A stretch of 64,000 nucleotides of DNA from the NCBI RefSeq assembly GCF_003625485.1, contig NZ_RAIR01000002.1:186001-250000 (forward strand). The letters run 5' to 3'. The stretch is from Butyrivibrio sp. CB08. GTDB lineage: Bacteria > Bacillota > Clostridia > Lachnospirales > Lachnospiraceae. Below the pieces are notes generated by a model that had not been told where the DNA came from, searched no databases, and was given only the letters and a program-made list of their open reading frames with translations. Position numbers and translations under genes: made by a program. Within the stretch, counting starts at the first letter, position 1, and every line of letters starts with the position of its first letter. Shown here piece after piece: positions 15,887 through 24,355 of the stretch.

Positions 15887-17631
15887 TATGCTTCTACAAC
15901 GTCATAAAGATCTTCATCCTTAAGAGACATTCTCGGCTTCAGGTTCTTTGCGATATCGTATTTATTCTTTTTGTCGTACTCGCCAGTCTCCTTATAGTGT
16001 GGATGCTGTGTTACATCATACTTATCAGAGAAGAACGGCCTTACTCCACGAAGCTGCAAGATACACTTACCCCCATCCATAACAGCAAGCTCATCCATGG
16101 TCATGAGGTCTTTTCCTGTTTTCTGATAATTCATAGAATAAGACGGATTGTTGCCTCTGCTTTCTCCGGTGTTGTACATGTCGATGGTTTCCTTACCGAG
16201 CATCTGGCTTAGATCCTTAAGCGTAGTCTGCTCAGTACCACCAAGGAAGAGCTGTGAATCCATATTTCCGATTATGGTATCACAGTGGTCTTTGTAGATT
16301 GCCTTGAGCTGTGACTTTGCCTGAAGGAACAGGCAAGCGCTTATCTCACGACTTCGAATTGTGGCTACAAGCTTTTCCAGGTTAGGTATCTGGCCAACAT
16401 TGGCTGTCTCATCTATAAGGCATCGCACATGAATCGGAAGCTTTCCGCCATAGACATCATCCGCCTTTTCGCATAGCAGGTTGAACATCTGAGTGTAGAT
16501 AAGAGCTATAAGGAAATTGAATGTCGGATCAGTATCACTCATGATAAGGAACAGTGCAGTTTTCCTGTCTCCAAGCATATCAAGGTCAAGTTCATCATAC
16601 CTTGTAATATCTCTTAGCTCCTGAATATCAAAAGGCGAAAGTCTTGCTGCACAGCTTATGAGCACTGATTTCATAGTCTTGCCGGCAGCAACTTTGAATT
16701 TTTTATATTGCCTAACAGCAAAGTGATCAGGACTATCTTTTTCCAAATCTCTGAAGAGCATATCCACCGGGCTCATATAATCCTCATCATCTTCCCTGAC
16801 ATCTGAGGCGTTTATAAGCTCCAGAAGAGTATTGAAATTCTGCTCTTCATATGGTGCGACATAATAGATATATCCGATCAAAGCTGTATATAACAGCGTC
16901 TCTGCTTTTGTCCAGAACTCATCACCTGATTTGCCTTCACCTTTGGTGTTGGATATCAATGCGTTTACCAGCTTCAGGATGTCTTTTTCCGAGTGGATAT
17001 AACGGAATGGGTTGTAGTGTGCACTCTTTCTGAAATTTATGGTGTTAAAGACTTTAATCTCGTAGCCATGTCTTTTCAGACATTTCCCTGTCTTGACCAC
17101 AAGGTCCCCCTTGGGATCAGTAACCACATAAGAACTGTGCATTTGTAATAAGTTCGGCAACAGGAAAAACCTCGTTTTACCAGAACCGGAACCACCTATG
17201 ATAAGCACATTCTTATTTCTGGCGTACTTTGGAATCTTAGGTCTGCTCTCCATTGTTAGCCTCTCTGTCTGAGTGAGTATCACATTATCCTCAAACTTAG
17301 GAGCTATGAATGGCTCAATGTCCTGTGGTGTTCCCCATCTCGCAGTTCCATACTCAGCGCCATGCCTGTACTTCTTGGCATTTTTCCCCTTAAGATATAC
17401 CGCCAGCTTAAATATACCGCCGATAGTAGCACCGACCGCAATATCAAACGGATGAAAACTTGGTATTGGATTGGATAATGCAGCTGGGAGCATATCAAAA
17501 AGATGATTTATCTTCTCAGATACATTTGCTCCGGAGGCAATCCTCCATGCTTCTCCGAAGTTAGTAGCAAATAGTCCTGCCATCACATATGGGATGTTTA
17601 GAATGATAATACGTTTCTGTTTCTTAGTCAT
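15886..17631 (-). CDS. virD4: VirD4-like type IV coupling protein (CD1115 family)
   Basis: This 581-residue ATPase connects the relaxosome to the secretion channel. Two N-terminal membrane helices (about 8-24 and 62-82) are followed by the nucleotide-binding domain. Walker A is IIGGSGSGKTRFF (about 144-156), the Walker B region includes RCLIDETANVGQIP, and the segments YVVTDPKGDLV and FLQAKSQLKAIY are typical of TraG/VirD4. The ATG overlaps the stop of the PcfB gene (ATGA), so the two are translationally coupled, and AGGAG precedes it. Confidence 0.94.
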   Translation of the reverse strand: MTKKQKRIIILNIPYVMAGLFATNFGEAWRIASGANVSEKINHLFDMLPAALSNPIPSFHPFDIAVGATIGGIFKLAVYLKGKNAKKYRHGAEYGTARWGTPQDIEPFIAPKFEDNVILTQTERLTMESRPKIPKYARNKNVLIIGGSGSGKTRFFLLPNLLQMHSSYVVTDPKGDLVVKTGKCLKRHGYEIKVFNTINFRKSAHYNPFRYIHSEKDILKLVNALISNTKGEGKSGDEFWTKAETLLYTALIGYIYYVAPYEEQNFNTLLELINASDVREDDEDYMSPVDMLFRDLEKDSPDHFAVRQYKKFKVAAGKTMKSVLISCAARLSPFDIQELRDITRYDELDLDMLGDRKTALFLIMSDTDPTFNFLIALIYTQMFNLLCEKADDVYGGKLPIHVRCLIDETANVGQIPNLEKLVATIRSREISACLFLQAKSQLKAIYKDHCDTIIGNMDSQLFLGGTEQTTLKDLSQMLGKETIDMYNTGESRGNNPSYSMNYQKTGKDLMTMDELAVMDGGKCILQLRGVRPFFSDKYDVTQHPHYKETGEYDKKNKYDIAKNLKPRMSLKDEDLYDVVEA

Positions 17632-18104
17632 CGCACCATCTCCTTTACTCGGATTTTTGCTTTTGTGATCTGTTCCTTGGATACCTCCTTATAATGCTCA
17701 AGCTGTTTTAGTACGCTTGGCTTCTGCTTTTGAAATGCTTTAGTTTTCTCAAACTCATCCATGACCGCTTCCAGCGCATCAAGGTCTTTTGCCTTAAAGA
17801 ACACTGTATACTTCGGTGGATCAACGAACTTGTCCTTTGTTATGGCAAAATCAACACCATAGCGCTTGGCAATTCGTTCGAACTGGCTAATACTTTCATC
17901 ACCAACAAGCATACTGGTCACCCCCTGGTCTTGGCTGATTAGCTGCTTGACCGTCTGCTTTCCACGATATCTCTTTGGCCCCATCATCTCTTTATGACGT
18001 TTGTAACTGATATATGCCCTGACTGCTCCTACTATAGCCCTCCATGAAAGCTTAGTTACCGAAACAGCCAGGTTTATGGTTTTCTCTTCTACCGCCTCCT
18101 GCAT
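17628..18104 (-). CDS. PcfB-family relaxosome accessory protein
   Basis: A 158-residue protein of the PcfB/DUF3801 family. The N-terminal helical part includes LSWRAIVGAVRAYISYK, the central block is RYRGKQTVKQLISQDQGV (core GKQTVKQLISQ), and the alpha/beta part includes SQFERIAKRYGVDFAITKD and YTVFFKAKDLDALEAVMDEF. PcfB helps bring the processed DNA to the coupling protein in Gram-positive systems, and its gene sits directly before virD4, as usual. ATG at 18104 follows GGGGGG. Confidence 0.88.
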   Translation of the reverse strand: MQEAVEEKTINLAVSVTKLSWRAIVGAVRAYISYKRHKEMMGPKRYRGKQTVKQLISQDQGVTSMLVGDESISQFERIAKRYGVDFAITKDKFVDPPKYTVFFKAKDLDALEAVMDEFEKTKAFQKQKPSVLKQLEHYKEVSKEQITKAKIRVKEMVR

Positions 18105-18126
18105 AAGAAATCCCCCCTTTCAAATG

Positions 18127-19071
18127 CTACTGCAATTGCTGCTCCCGCATTCGTTTCTTCTGCCATTGGTCTAGGAGCTTAACTATAGTGTCCTCCATCT
18201 GTTTTGGTGTATAGCTCTTTGGAAAATACTTTTTTAGGACATCGTTCTTGATCGTAACTCTGTCCACATCTGACTTCTTTTCTTCTGACATGATTACATT
18301 CATAGCCTCCTGTGTTATTCCTTCCTCCTGAGACATCTTTTTGATTCGCTGTGCCTGGGATAAAGATGGCGTGGACTGCGAGAAGTCCATGGCTTCTAAC
18401 AGGCGTCTTTGCTCATCCTCATCAAGGTATGACAACTCAACGGCTGGATTTAAGCCAATTTGCTTGTTATCGACCATATCTAATATTTCAGGCAAAAGAT
18501 AAGTCAACCTAATATATCGTTGAATCTGGTTTCTACTTACTCCACTTTCTTCTGCCATTATTTGGTCAGACCTTAACTTTGTCCCAATTTGGGACGAAGT
18601 TAAATCTCCTCTTGCCCCCTGATGCTTTATCGCTTCCAACTTCATTCTAAACGCCCATGCCCGCTCACTTGGAAGTAATGTCTCTCTCTGTAAATTGGCA
18701 TCTACCATCAAAATGGTCGCTGCATCATCATCAAGCTCTCTCACGATGCAAGGTAGCGTCTCTTTTCCAGCAATCTCCGAAGCATGACATCTTCTGTGAC
18801 CTGACACAATTTCATATCCACCTTCATCTCTCGGTCGTACAATTGCCGGAGTGAGTACCCCGTATTCCTTGATGCTTTCCACAGTTTTATCCATCTCTTC
18901 ATCATCCAGAACCTTAAAGGGATGGTTTTTAAATGGATAAAGCTCCGATAAAGGAATATCCTTAACATGTTCTTTCCCCTGTTCATCCGCAGTCTCTTTT
19001 GCACGATCAGGAGCACCGCCAAAAATGTCATCATAACTCGAAAGCTGAATGTTTCCGCGCGATTTCTGCAT
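18127..19071 (-). CDS. parB: ParB/Spo0J-like partition protein
   Basis: The 314-residue protein has the N-terminal ParB/Srx domain with IPLSELYPFKNHPFKV and GYEIVSGHRRCHASEIAGK (the CTP-binding GxxRxxA-type box, about residues 100-112). A helix-turn-helix region follows (SGVSRNQIQRYIRLTYLLP, about 170-190). The C-terminal part (about 265-310) holds the segment PKSYTPKQMEDTIVKLL found on mobile-element ParBs. It overlaps the end of parA by 41 bases. With ParA it should stabilise the element, either as a replicating circle or before transfer. Confidence 0.92.
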   Translation of the reverse strand: MQKSRGNIQLSSYDDIFGGAPDRAKETADEQGKEHVKDIPLSELYPFKNHPFKVLDDEEMDKTVESIKEYGVLTPAIVRPRDEGGYEIVSGHRRCHASEIAGKETLPCIVRELDDDAATILMVDANLQRETLLPSERAWAFRMKLEAIKHQGARGDLTSSQIGTKLRSDQIMAEESGVSRNQIQRYIRLTYLLPEILDMVDNKQIGLNPAVELSYLDEDEQRRLLEAMDFSQSTPSLSQAQRIKKMSQEEGITQEAMNVIMSEEKKSDVDRVTIKNDVLKKYFPKSYTPKQMEDTIVKLLDQWQKKRMREQQLQ

Positions 19072-19852
19072 TCTTCAGTACCTCCTTCGTAAGATTTCTA
19101 TAAGCCTCAGCCACCTTTCCCTTAGGATCGTGCCTGAAAATACTCTCTCCTGCGGCACTTATCTCAGCTGCTCTTACTGAATGCGGAATTTCTGTGTCAT
19201 ATACCCTGATCTTGCCGCCATACACGTTCCTTACAAGGTCACTTATCTCTTTTCCATAGTTGGTTCTTCCGTCCACCATGGTAAGAAGAATACCATCAAT
19301 CTTAAGTCCCGGATTCATCTGTCTTTTTACCTTACTGACAGTCTGAAGCAGAGCCTCCAAGCCCTTTGCTGAAAGATACTGTGCCTGCATTGGGATTATG
19401 AGCCTGTCTGCTGCTGTCATGGCATTGATTGTTAGCATTCCAAGTGACGGATTGCAGTCGATCAGAACGACGTCATAGTCTCTCTTTACGCTGTCCAGAT
19501 ATTCCTTGAGGATTCTTTCTCTTGCCATGACATTTACAAGTGACACCTCCATTCCCGCCAGTGAAATATTGGCAGGTAGGAGATCCACTCCCTCCTTATT
19601 GTGGATTATTCCTTCACCGGGCTCCAAAGGTACTTCCTGAAGGACTTTACTCATGATATCCGTTACTGTGACCGGAATATCATCAGTCTTTGGATATCCA
19701 AGGCTTATAGTAAGAGAGCCCTGCGGGTCAAGATCAACCAACAGGACTCTTTTGCCTTCATTCGCAAGGCCAATTCCTATATTCTCTGTACTCTGTGTCT
19801 TCCCTGTTCCACCTTTCTGGTTGACCAGAGCGTAAACTGTTCCTCTACTCAT
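19031..19852 (-). CDS. parA: ParA/Soj-like partition ATPase
   Basis: Start set at 19852 (MSRGTVYALVNQKGGTGKTQ), nine bases after GGAG; ATGs at 19861 and 19858 touch the ribosome site. The deviant Walker A is QKGGTGKT (about residues 12-19), with LLVDLDPQGSLTISLGY as the A' motif and VVLIDCNPSLGMLTI as Walker B. The length (273 aa) is normal for small ParA proteins. ParA forms ATP-dependent dimers on DNA that move ParB-bound centromere sites. It lies eight bases after the RepA_N gene, a plasmid-like rep-par order. Confidence 0.94.
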   Translation of the reverse strand: MSRGTVYALVNQKGGTGKTQSTENIGIGLANEGKRVLLVDLDPQGSLTISLGYPKTDDIPVTVTDIMSKVLQEVPLEPGEGIIHNKEGVDLLPANISLAGMEVSLVNVMARERILKEYLDSVKRDYDVVLIDCNPSLGMLTINAMTAADRLIIPMQAQYLSAKGLEALLQTVSKVKRQMNPGLKIDGILLTMVDGRTNYGKEISDLVRNVYGGKIRVYDTEIPHSVRAAEISAAGESIFRHDPKGKVAEAYRNLTKEVLKNAEIARKHSAFEL

Positions 19853-19870
19853 CTTCATCATCTCCTGTGT

Positions 19871-20863
19871 TTAAATCTGCCCCATAGCCATGTCATGATT
19901 AACTTGGGTCTCATAATGGGTTTCTATCGTAAGTGGCGCGTTATACAGTGCTGCAATAAGATATTGCCTTGTGTTACGTACTTCTGTAGTGTTCCTGCTT
20001 AGAGAATCAAGTACATAAGCGATATGCTCATACTCAAGCTTTTCAAACTGTCTTTTAACCAATCCTGCCGGTTTCCTGGCTCCGCCTACAACGTAATAGT
20101 CTGCTTTTCCTGCAAGGACATCAACCATAAGGTCTGCAATCTCATTGATCAGCTTAGAATCCAGAGGATATCGTTCTTCAAGGCTACAAATATCTATGTT
20201 GCTGTGGACAGTCCTGATAATCTCATCCAATTCACTTTCACTATCCCCTCTCTTCTCATCTCTTCTATCTTCTTCGTTTCGGGATATACTTCCTGAAGGT
20301 GGATATATCTTTATGGGATTAGAAGAGAAAGGAACAGATTCAGTATTATTAGAATCAGTATTATTATTCTCAGTATTAATACATTCCGTTTTTGAGAATT
20401 CTAGGGTTCTGCTTTCCGGAATTCTAGAACTATCATTTTGAGAATTCTGCTTTTGAGAATTCTGGTTTTCAGAATTCTTATTTTGAATACGCTTTTCTCT
20501 TGGTTCCGAACAATCTGAAAGGATCTTCTTCACATAAATAAGCTGAGCTTTCCCCTGGCCTTTATTGTCTTTTTCTATAAGTCCCACCTCTATAAGCTGC
20601 TTTAATGTGTTACAAGCCTTTGTATTAGCGCAGCCAAGAGTACTTACTATCTCAGCAATCGTATATATGATAAAAACTCTCCCCTGCTTATCAAACCAGT
20701 TATTCTCAATGGAAAGACTCATCCTGTCGAGCAAAAGTCCATAAAGGATTTTGGCATCACTTGTAAGATCTTTAAATCTGCCATCGGTAAACAGCAGCTT
20801 CGGTACCCTTATAAAGCTAAAAAGGTCAGCTTCCTGACCATAAAAGTATTCAAACTCGCACAT
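19871..20863 (-). CDS. repA: RepA_N-family replication initiator
   Basis: Start at 20863 (MCEFEYFYGQEADLFSF) is favoured: GAGG lies ten bases upstream and RepA_N proteins typically begin with this YYGQ-F-F-R-P pattern. The N-terminal winged-helix part runs to about residue 110 (FIRVPKLLFTD, FKDLTSDAKILYGLLLDRM, YTIAEIVSTLGCANTKACNTL). It is followed by a long Asn/Ser-rich linker (about 130-200) and a C-terminal domain with MVDVLAGKADYYVVGG. RepA_N proteins start theta replication of plasmids and of some conjugative elements. The gene may allow the excised circle to replicate. Confidence 0.88.
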   Translation of the reverse strand: MCEFEYFYGQEADLFSFIRVPKLLFTDGRFKDLTSDAKILYGLLLDRMSLSIENNWFDKQGRVFIIYTIAEIVSTLGCANTKACNTLKQLIEVGLIEKDNKGQGKAQLIYVKKILSDCSEPREKRIQNKNSENQNSQKQNSQNDSSRIPESRTLEFSKTECINTENNNTDSNNTESVPFSSNPIKIYPPSGSISRNEEDRRDEKRGDSESELDEIIRTVHSNIDICSLEERYPLDSKLINEIADLMVDVLAGKADYYVVGGARKPAGLVKRQFEKLEYEHIAYVLDSLSRNTTEVRNTRQYLIAALYNAPLTIETHYETQVNHDMAMGQI

Positions 20864-21080
20864 TCTCATCATTCCTCTTTTTCTCAAGAATCTTACGGGT
20901 GCACCAGCCAATGCATGGCCAGTGCGCTCCGTAAGGACAGTCCTTTTCACACGGTTTACGCGTCTGCTTGTTTCTCTTAATGACGTAGAAGCACTCAGAA
21001 TGTCTGGTGCAAACGCCCTTACTTGTCCCGAAGTAGCAGTCTCTGCAATCTTCAGGCTTATCAGCCGCGTAGTATTCCAT
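20850..21080 (-). CDS. Cysteine-rich small protein, 76 aa
   Basis: ATG at 21080 overlaps the stop of the DUF5688-like gene (TAATG), and the 3' end overlaps repA by 14 bases. Nine cysteines are arranged as C12-x2-C15, C22, C29, C44-x3-C48, C55, C59 (approximate numbering). This suggests one or two zinc sites, in a frame ending KKRNDENVRV. Such small Cys-rich genes often precede repA in these elements. No function can be named. Confidence 0.65.
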   Translation of the reverse strand: MEYYAADKPEDCRDCYFGTSKGVCTRHSECFYVIKRNKQTRKPCEKDCPYGAHWPCIGWCTRKILEKKRNDENVRV

Positions 21081-22102
21081 TAGATTGCTTCGCCTCCCCT
21101 GTCTCTGTGAGGCTTAATAACTTCCTTAGCCCTGTCTGCCTTAGATATATCAATATCCTTTGTAGCAGTCCTCTCATCGAATTTCTCTGCCAGCTCAAAT
21201 ACCTTAGTCTCAGCGTCATAGTGATAAACGCTGTCAGTGAGCTGCTCTGTGATATCGACTGTGGTTGCATTTACTTCTCTTACCATCTGCTCAAGGCTTG
21301 CTGTATCGAACTTTCCGTTATCCGGAATGATGAGAACTTCATGGATACTGCTGGGCAAAATATAAAAGCTGCCTCCAGCCCTTTCCGCAGCCTGATCCAT
21401 GAAGTTCTGATAAGCGATTACTCCTGCCCCATGGACATTTCCTTCCACGGAAGCAACAAACATCTGCTCCTGTTCAGGTGGAATGTTAAAACCGAGCATC
21501 TCAAGATCCTCAACCCCCATCTGCTTAGCAAGGACTTCTGCCATACCCTCAATAACCAGAGGTCTGATCTCAGGAGCATTTTTTAGTGCATCCTCATGGA
21601 GCTGAGTTGCTGTGATGCCATAGTTATCAAGCATCTGATTTGTGACAAGGATTGAACCGGTTCCTGAAAGAGGACCTTCTGAAATAATGAATCTGTAGAC
21701 TACAGCCATGTCCTCTATTTCCTTATGAGGCACTGTCTCAAGAGTGCTTCTGTTTCTATCAGCAGAAACAATCTCAATAGCCAGTGTGGACTTCATCTTG
21801 TCGTAATCTTTGATTGAATCAAGATCAAAGTCCGGTCTGTTGTCCAGTGCCTCTGTTGCGATGTCTGCAGCCTTTGTCACTATGGAATCATAACTGGTGC
21901 CGTTCTGATACTCCTGATAGAGATTATCCAGGTTTAGATTAACCCCGATCTCACCGTCATCAGGCTTTACTGTAAGCCCCTCATAGGTCTCATTCATTTT
22001 TTCCACGGTTCTGGCTTCTACCGTAAACTCTTTTTCTGTGTTCGCCTCAAGCTTCTCCTTTACATCTGTCGCAAAACTGTTCTTAAACTCATCAAAATTC
22101 AT
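21080..22102 (-). CDS. DUF5688-like mobile-element protein, 340 aa
   Basis: Begins MNFDEFKNSFATDVKEKL at 22102, with GGAGGAACAATGC upstream. The layout matches a family of proteins on Lachnospiraceae elements and chromosomes: an N-terminal helical part, then YRFIISEGPLSGTGSILVTN (core GSILVTNQML), and a C-terminal SFYILPSSIHEVLIIPD with VREVNATTV. From memory this is DUF5688. It has no signal peptide or membrane helix. It is the first gene of the leftward conjugative module. Function unknown. Confidence 0.8.
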   Translation of the reverse strand: MNFDEFKNSFATDVKEKLEANTEKEFTVEARTVEKMNETYEGLTVKPDDGEIGVNLNLDNLYQEYQNGTSYDSIVTKAADIATEALDNRPDFDLDSIKDYDKMKSTLAIEIVSADRNRSTLETVPHKEIEDMAVVYRFIISEGPLSGTGSILVTNQMLDNYGITATQLHEDALKNAPEIRPLVIEGMAEVLAKQMGVEDLEMLGFNIPPEQEQMFVASVEGNVHGAGVIAYQNFMDQAAERAGGSFYILPSSIHEVLIIPDNGKFDTASLEQMVREVNATTVDITEQLTDSVYHYDAETKVFELAEKFDERTATKDIDISKADRAKEVIKPHRDRGGEAI

Positions 22103-22364
22103 GCATTGTTCCTCCTGTGAATTGAATAATGGTTATTACCCTTTTCTGGGCAAGAAAAAAGAGCAATCTTCCATTGCCGGAAAACTGCCCTATGTAATAA
22201 CATATGCCATTATTCTCTTTTAGAGGCTCTACAGGAGCTTTTTATCTGTCATCCTACTTGTCATCTTTTCCGTCATCTTTTTGTCCCAAAATAGACCAAA
22301 TTTGATGATTCTTGATAACACTCCACAAACAAAGTGAAGCCACCTAAAACAGCATGAATACTAA
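22103..22364 (-). promoter_or_regulatory. Leader of the conjugative module
   Basis: No gene is visible in this 262-base stretch. Leftward it can fold as an outer TGTTATTAC / GGTAATAAC pairing around GGGCA ... TGCCC, ending 30 bases before the first gene. A run of spaced GTCATC words (about 22248-22277) lies further upstream. Specific promoter boxes could not be fixed. Confidence 0.4.
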
Positions 22365-22401
22365 CAAAAAAGGCTCTTCATGCATCTACATGAAAAGCCT
22401 T
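22365..22401 (-). terminator. Terminator after tRNA-Leu(AAG)
   Basis: AAGGCTTTTCATG pairs with CATGAAGAGCCTT (one mismatch) around a short loop and is followed by TTTTT leftward. It ends the tRNA transcript nine bases after the gene. Confidence 0.75.
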
Positions 22402-22410
22402 AATCATTCG

Positions 22411-22494
22411 TGCGGAAGATGGGACTTGAACCCACACGATGTAAGCATCACAAGATCCTTAGTCTTGCTCGTCTGCCAATTCCGACACTTCCGC
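22411..22494 (-). tRNA. tRNA-Leu (anticodon AAG)
   Basis: This 84-base gene has a GCGGAAG acceptor arm closed by CTTCCGC plus A. The anticodon stem CAAGA/TCTTG has loop CTAAGGA (anticodon AAG), there is a long class II variable arm, and the T arm is GTGGGTTCAAGTCCCAT. CCA is not encoded. A terminator follows. The 3' end faces the conjugative module, but no second copy of its 3' sequence was found at the module's left side. Confidence 0.93.
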
Positions 22495-22603
22495 GAACCT
22501 TCGTCTTTCGAGCTAACCGCTCGTGACGACTTTTATATATTAGCAAACTCCATATCTTAAGTCAACACAAAATCTCAATTTTTTTCAAAAATCGTTATTG
22601 CGT

Positions 22604-23263
22604 TCATTTCTGGAGCAGGTCTAATATTTCTAATGGATCTGAAACGAAGATATTTCCTGATGCTCCGGCATTTAGGAGTTCCTCTTTTGTACGAAATCCC
22701 CACAAGCAGGAAATGCATCTTAACCCCGAATTCATGGCAGTTTTGTGATCTACTTCTGAATCTCCAACGTAAATTGACTCCTCTTTGGTGCTGCCAAGCT
22801 CGTCCATTGCGGCAAAAACTTCATCAGGATAGGGCTTTCTTCGCATGGTTTCAGTAACACCAATAGCCACAGATACGTAGTCTCCAAAGTAAATCTTGGT
22901 AAGCTCTTTTACCGCACCCATGGGCTTGTTGGACACAATAGCAAGCTTGTACCCTCTCTCGTTAAGCCCCTTTAAAAGCTCAGGGATATGCTTGTATGGT
23001 CCTGTCTTAATATTACAGTGCTCCTCGTAGTAGCTCTGGTACTCCTTAAGGATAATATCAAACTCCGGATGCTCTTTTCCCGAAGCGATAGCTCTTTCCA
23101 TAAGATATGAAGCCCCATTGCCCACCATGTGCCTTATCTCATCAATTGTCCTAAGTGGCAGATCGTGGCGGCCCAGGATCACGTTCACTGAATCCGTGAT
23201 GTCATCCAGAGTATTAAGGAGCGTACCATCCATATCAAAAACAACTGTTGTGATCTTATCCAT
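22604..23263 (-). CDS. gph: HAD-family phosphatase, phosphoglycolate phosphatase-like
   Basis: Start at 23263 (MDKITTVVFDMDGTLLN) after a GTGAGG ribosome site; a TTG five codons upstream is unlikely. The nucleophile motif DMDGT is at residues 10-14, the motif II region is LAIVSNKPMG, the Lys is in RKPYPDEV, and motif IV is YVGDSEVDHKTA. The cap is of the C1 type (residues 16-80). Proteins of this group remove phosphate from phosphoglycolate or other small substrates; the exact substrate cannot be read from sequence. The gene lies between two tRNA-Leu genes. Confidence 0.85.
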   Translation of the reverse strand: MDKITTVVFDMDGTLLNTLDDITDSVNVILGRHDLPLRTIDEIRHMVGNGASYLMERAIASGKEHPEFDIILKEYQSYYEEHCNIKTGPYKHIPELLKGLNERGYKLAIVSNKPMGAVKELTKIYFGDYVSVAIGVTETMRRKPYPDEVFAAMDELGSTKEESIYVGDSEVDHKTAMNSGLRCISCLWGFRTKEELLNAGASGNIFVSDPLEILDLLQK

Positions 23264-23286
23264 TTTAGCCTCACTCAAAATGTCTT

Positions 23287-23326
23287 AAAAAAATAACTCC
23301 AAAGAGCTGTTACAGCGCTTCGGAGT
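23287..23326 (-). terminator. Terminator after tRNA-Leu(CAG)
   Basis: ACTCCGAAG ... CTTTGGAGT with an inner GCTGT/ACAGC pairing is followed leftward by TTTTTTT. Confidence 0.75.
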
Positions 23327-23337
23327 CAAATTATCAG

Positions 23338-23420
23338 TGCAGAAGAAGGGACTTGAACCCTCATGTTGTTGCCAACACATGGACCTGAACCATGCGCGTC
23401 TGCCATTCCGCCACTTCTGC
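23338..23420 (-). tRNA. tRNA-Leu (anticodon CAG)
   Basis: This 83-base class II tRNA has acceptor GCAGAAG/CTTCTGC, anticodon stem CATGG/CCATG with loop TTCAGGT (anticodon CAG), a long variable arm (TGTTGGCAACAACA) and T arm GAGGGTTCAAGTCCCTT. CCA is not encoded. It reads CUG codons. Confidence 0.93.
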
Positions 23421-23468
23421 AAGCGACAAGAATAATAATACCGATTTTGGCAGAATATGTCAATGCCA

Positions 23469-23801
23469 TTATTTGAGCGTGAGCTTATCTACATAGGCGC
23501 ACAGCTGCTTGGTTACAGCAAAGAGATTCTTATATGTAAGGGCCAGATAAAGAGTAACAAGGCCACATACGCCAGCTGCGATGAAATTGCCAATATAGAA
23601 CCCATTGAAGGCCGCAGCCAGGAAGATGCATGCACAGATAAGAAAAGCACACATAGGAACAAGGATCCTCAGCATTTCCTGATGGATCTCAGTTAAACGA
23701 AGCTCTAAGCCCTCGCGTTCCTCCCATATTTCCTCTTCAGAGATTACGTCGTAGTCAATTTTCTCAAGATGTCTTAAGTAGTCTCTAAGTCTCTTTTCCA
23801 T
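23469..23801 (-). CDS. Small two-helix membrane protein, 110 aa
   Basis: Start at 23801 (MEKRLRDYLRHLEKIDY) after GGGAGG. A charged N-terminal helical region of about 40 residues is followed by two membrane helices (about 48-68 and 73-93) and a short tail. The pattern (acidic helical start, then a hairpin of two helices) resembles DUF1700/HAAS-like or other small Firmicute membrane proteins, but I cannot assign it. It follows ybaK on the same strand. Confidence 0.7.
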   Translation of the reverse strand: MEKRLRDYLRHLEKIDYDVISEEEIWEEREGLELRLTEIHQEMLRILVPMCAFLICACIFLAAAFNGFYIGNFIAAGVCGLVTLYLALTYKNLFAVTKQLCAYVDKLTLK

Positions 23802-23872
23802 AATGCCTCCCACTCAAAAAGGTAGTATTTATCAGTCCTTGGAATTCATTATACGCTATTACGTCAAACATG

Positions 23873-24355
23873 TCACTCACAAACGTCTGCTGTAGTGAAC
23901 CTGATAACCTTTGACAGCTCTTTTACCGGAACTTCCACCTGAAAGCCCACTTTACCAGCGGAGAAAAAGATACTGTCAAACCCGTTTACTTCCTCATGGA
24001 TCACTGTAGCAAAGGTCTTCTTCATGCCTATTGGCGAGCATCCGCCGTGGACGTAACCGGTAAGGGGCAAAAGCTCTTTTTGAGGAAGCATGGATATGGA
24101 CTTTTCAGATACTGCCTTAGCAGCCTTCTTAAGGTCCAGCTCCCTCTCAACAGGGATCACAAATACGTAGTGCTCTCCGGACTTTGAGTCTGTCACAAGT
24201 GTCTTGAACACCTTCTTAGGGTCCTCCCCAAGGATACCAGCTATCTGGGTTCCTGTCATGGTGGCATCGGGCTCATAGCTGTAGCTCTTGTATTCTATCT
24301 TTTTCTGCGACAAAAGCCGCATTACATTGGTCTTCTCTTCCTGGTTCTTAGCCAT
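23873..24355 (-). CDS. ybaK: YbaK/EbsC Cys-tRNA(Pro) deacylase
   Basis: A 160-residue protein that fits the YbaK family across its length: KIEYKSYSYEPD, KKVFKTLVTDSKSGEHYVFVIP and KAVSEKSISMLPQKELLPLTGYV (core LLPLTGYVHGG). It also has the signature GGCSPIGMKK with the conserved Lys. YbaK removes cysteine mischarged on tRNA-Pro and so protects translation. AGGAG precedes ATG at 24355, which overlaps the stop of the arginase-fold gene. Confidence 0.93.
   Translation of the reverse strand: MAKNQEEKTNVMRLLSQKKIEYKSYSYEPDATMTGTQIAGILGEDPKKVFKTLVTDSKSGEHYVFVIPVERELDLKKAAKAVSEKSISMLPQKELLPLTGYVHGGCSPIGMKKTFATVIHEEVNGFDSIFFSAGKVGFQVEVPVKELSKVIRFTTADVCE

Larger units (their letters stand above)
5183..22102 (-). 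mobile_element. Tn1549/CTn-like conjugative module without visible integrase
   Basis: All genes except the toxin read leftward. The order is a DUF5688-like gene, a Cys-rich protein, RepA_N, ParA, ParB, PcfB, VirD4, Maff2, VirB6, PrgI, VirB4, C40 peptidase, DUF4315, DUF4366, three small genes including MobC, CD1845-like, relaxase and SpoVG. This is the backbone of C. difficile CD1107-CD1115-type integrative elements. I see no tyrosine or serine recombinase and no clear att repeats. It may extend differently from drawn, be a remnant, or belong to a plasmid-like replicon (RepA_N plus ParAB). The limits given are those of the outermost recognised genes. Confidence 0.8.

Noticed and set aside
22411..22494. 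tRNA-Leu 3' end as the attachment site of the conjugative module
   Set aside because: No copy of its 3' sequence was found near positions 3700-5700, a terminator separates the tRNA from the module, and no integrase is visible.
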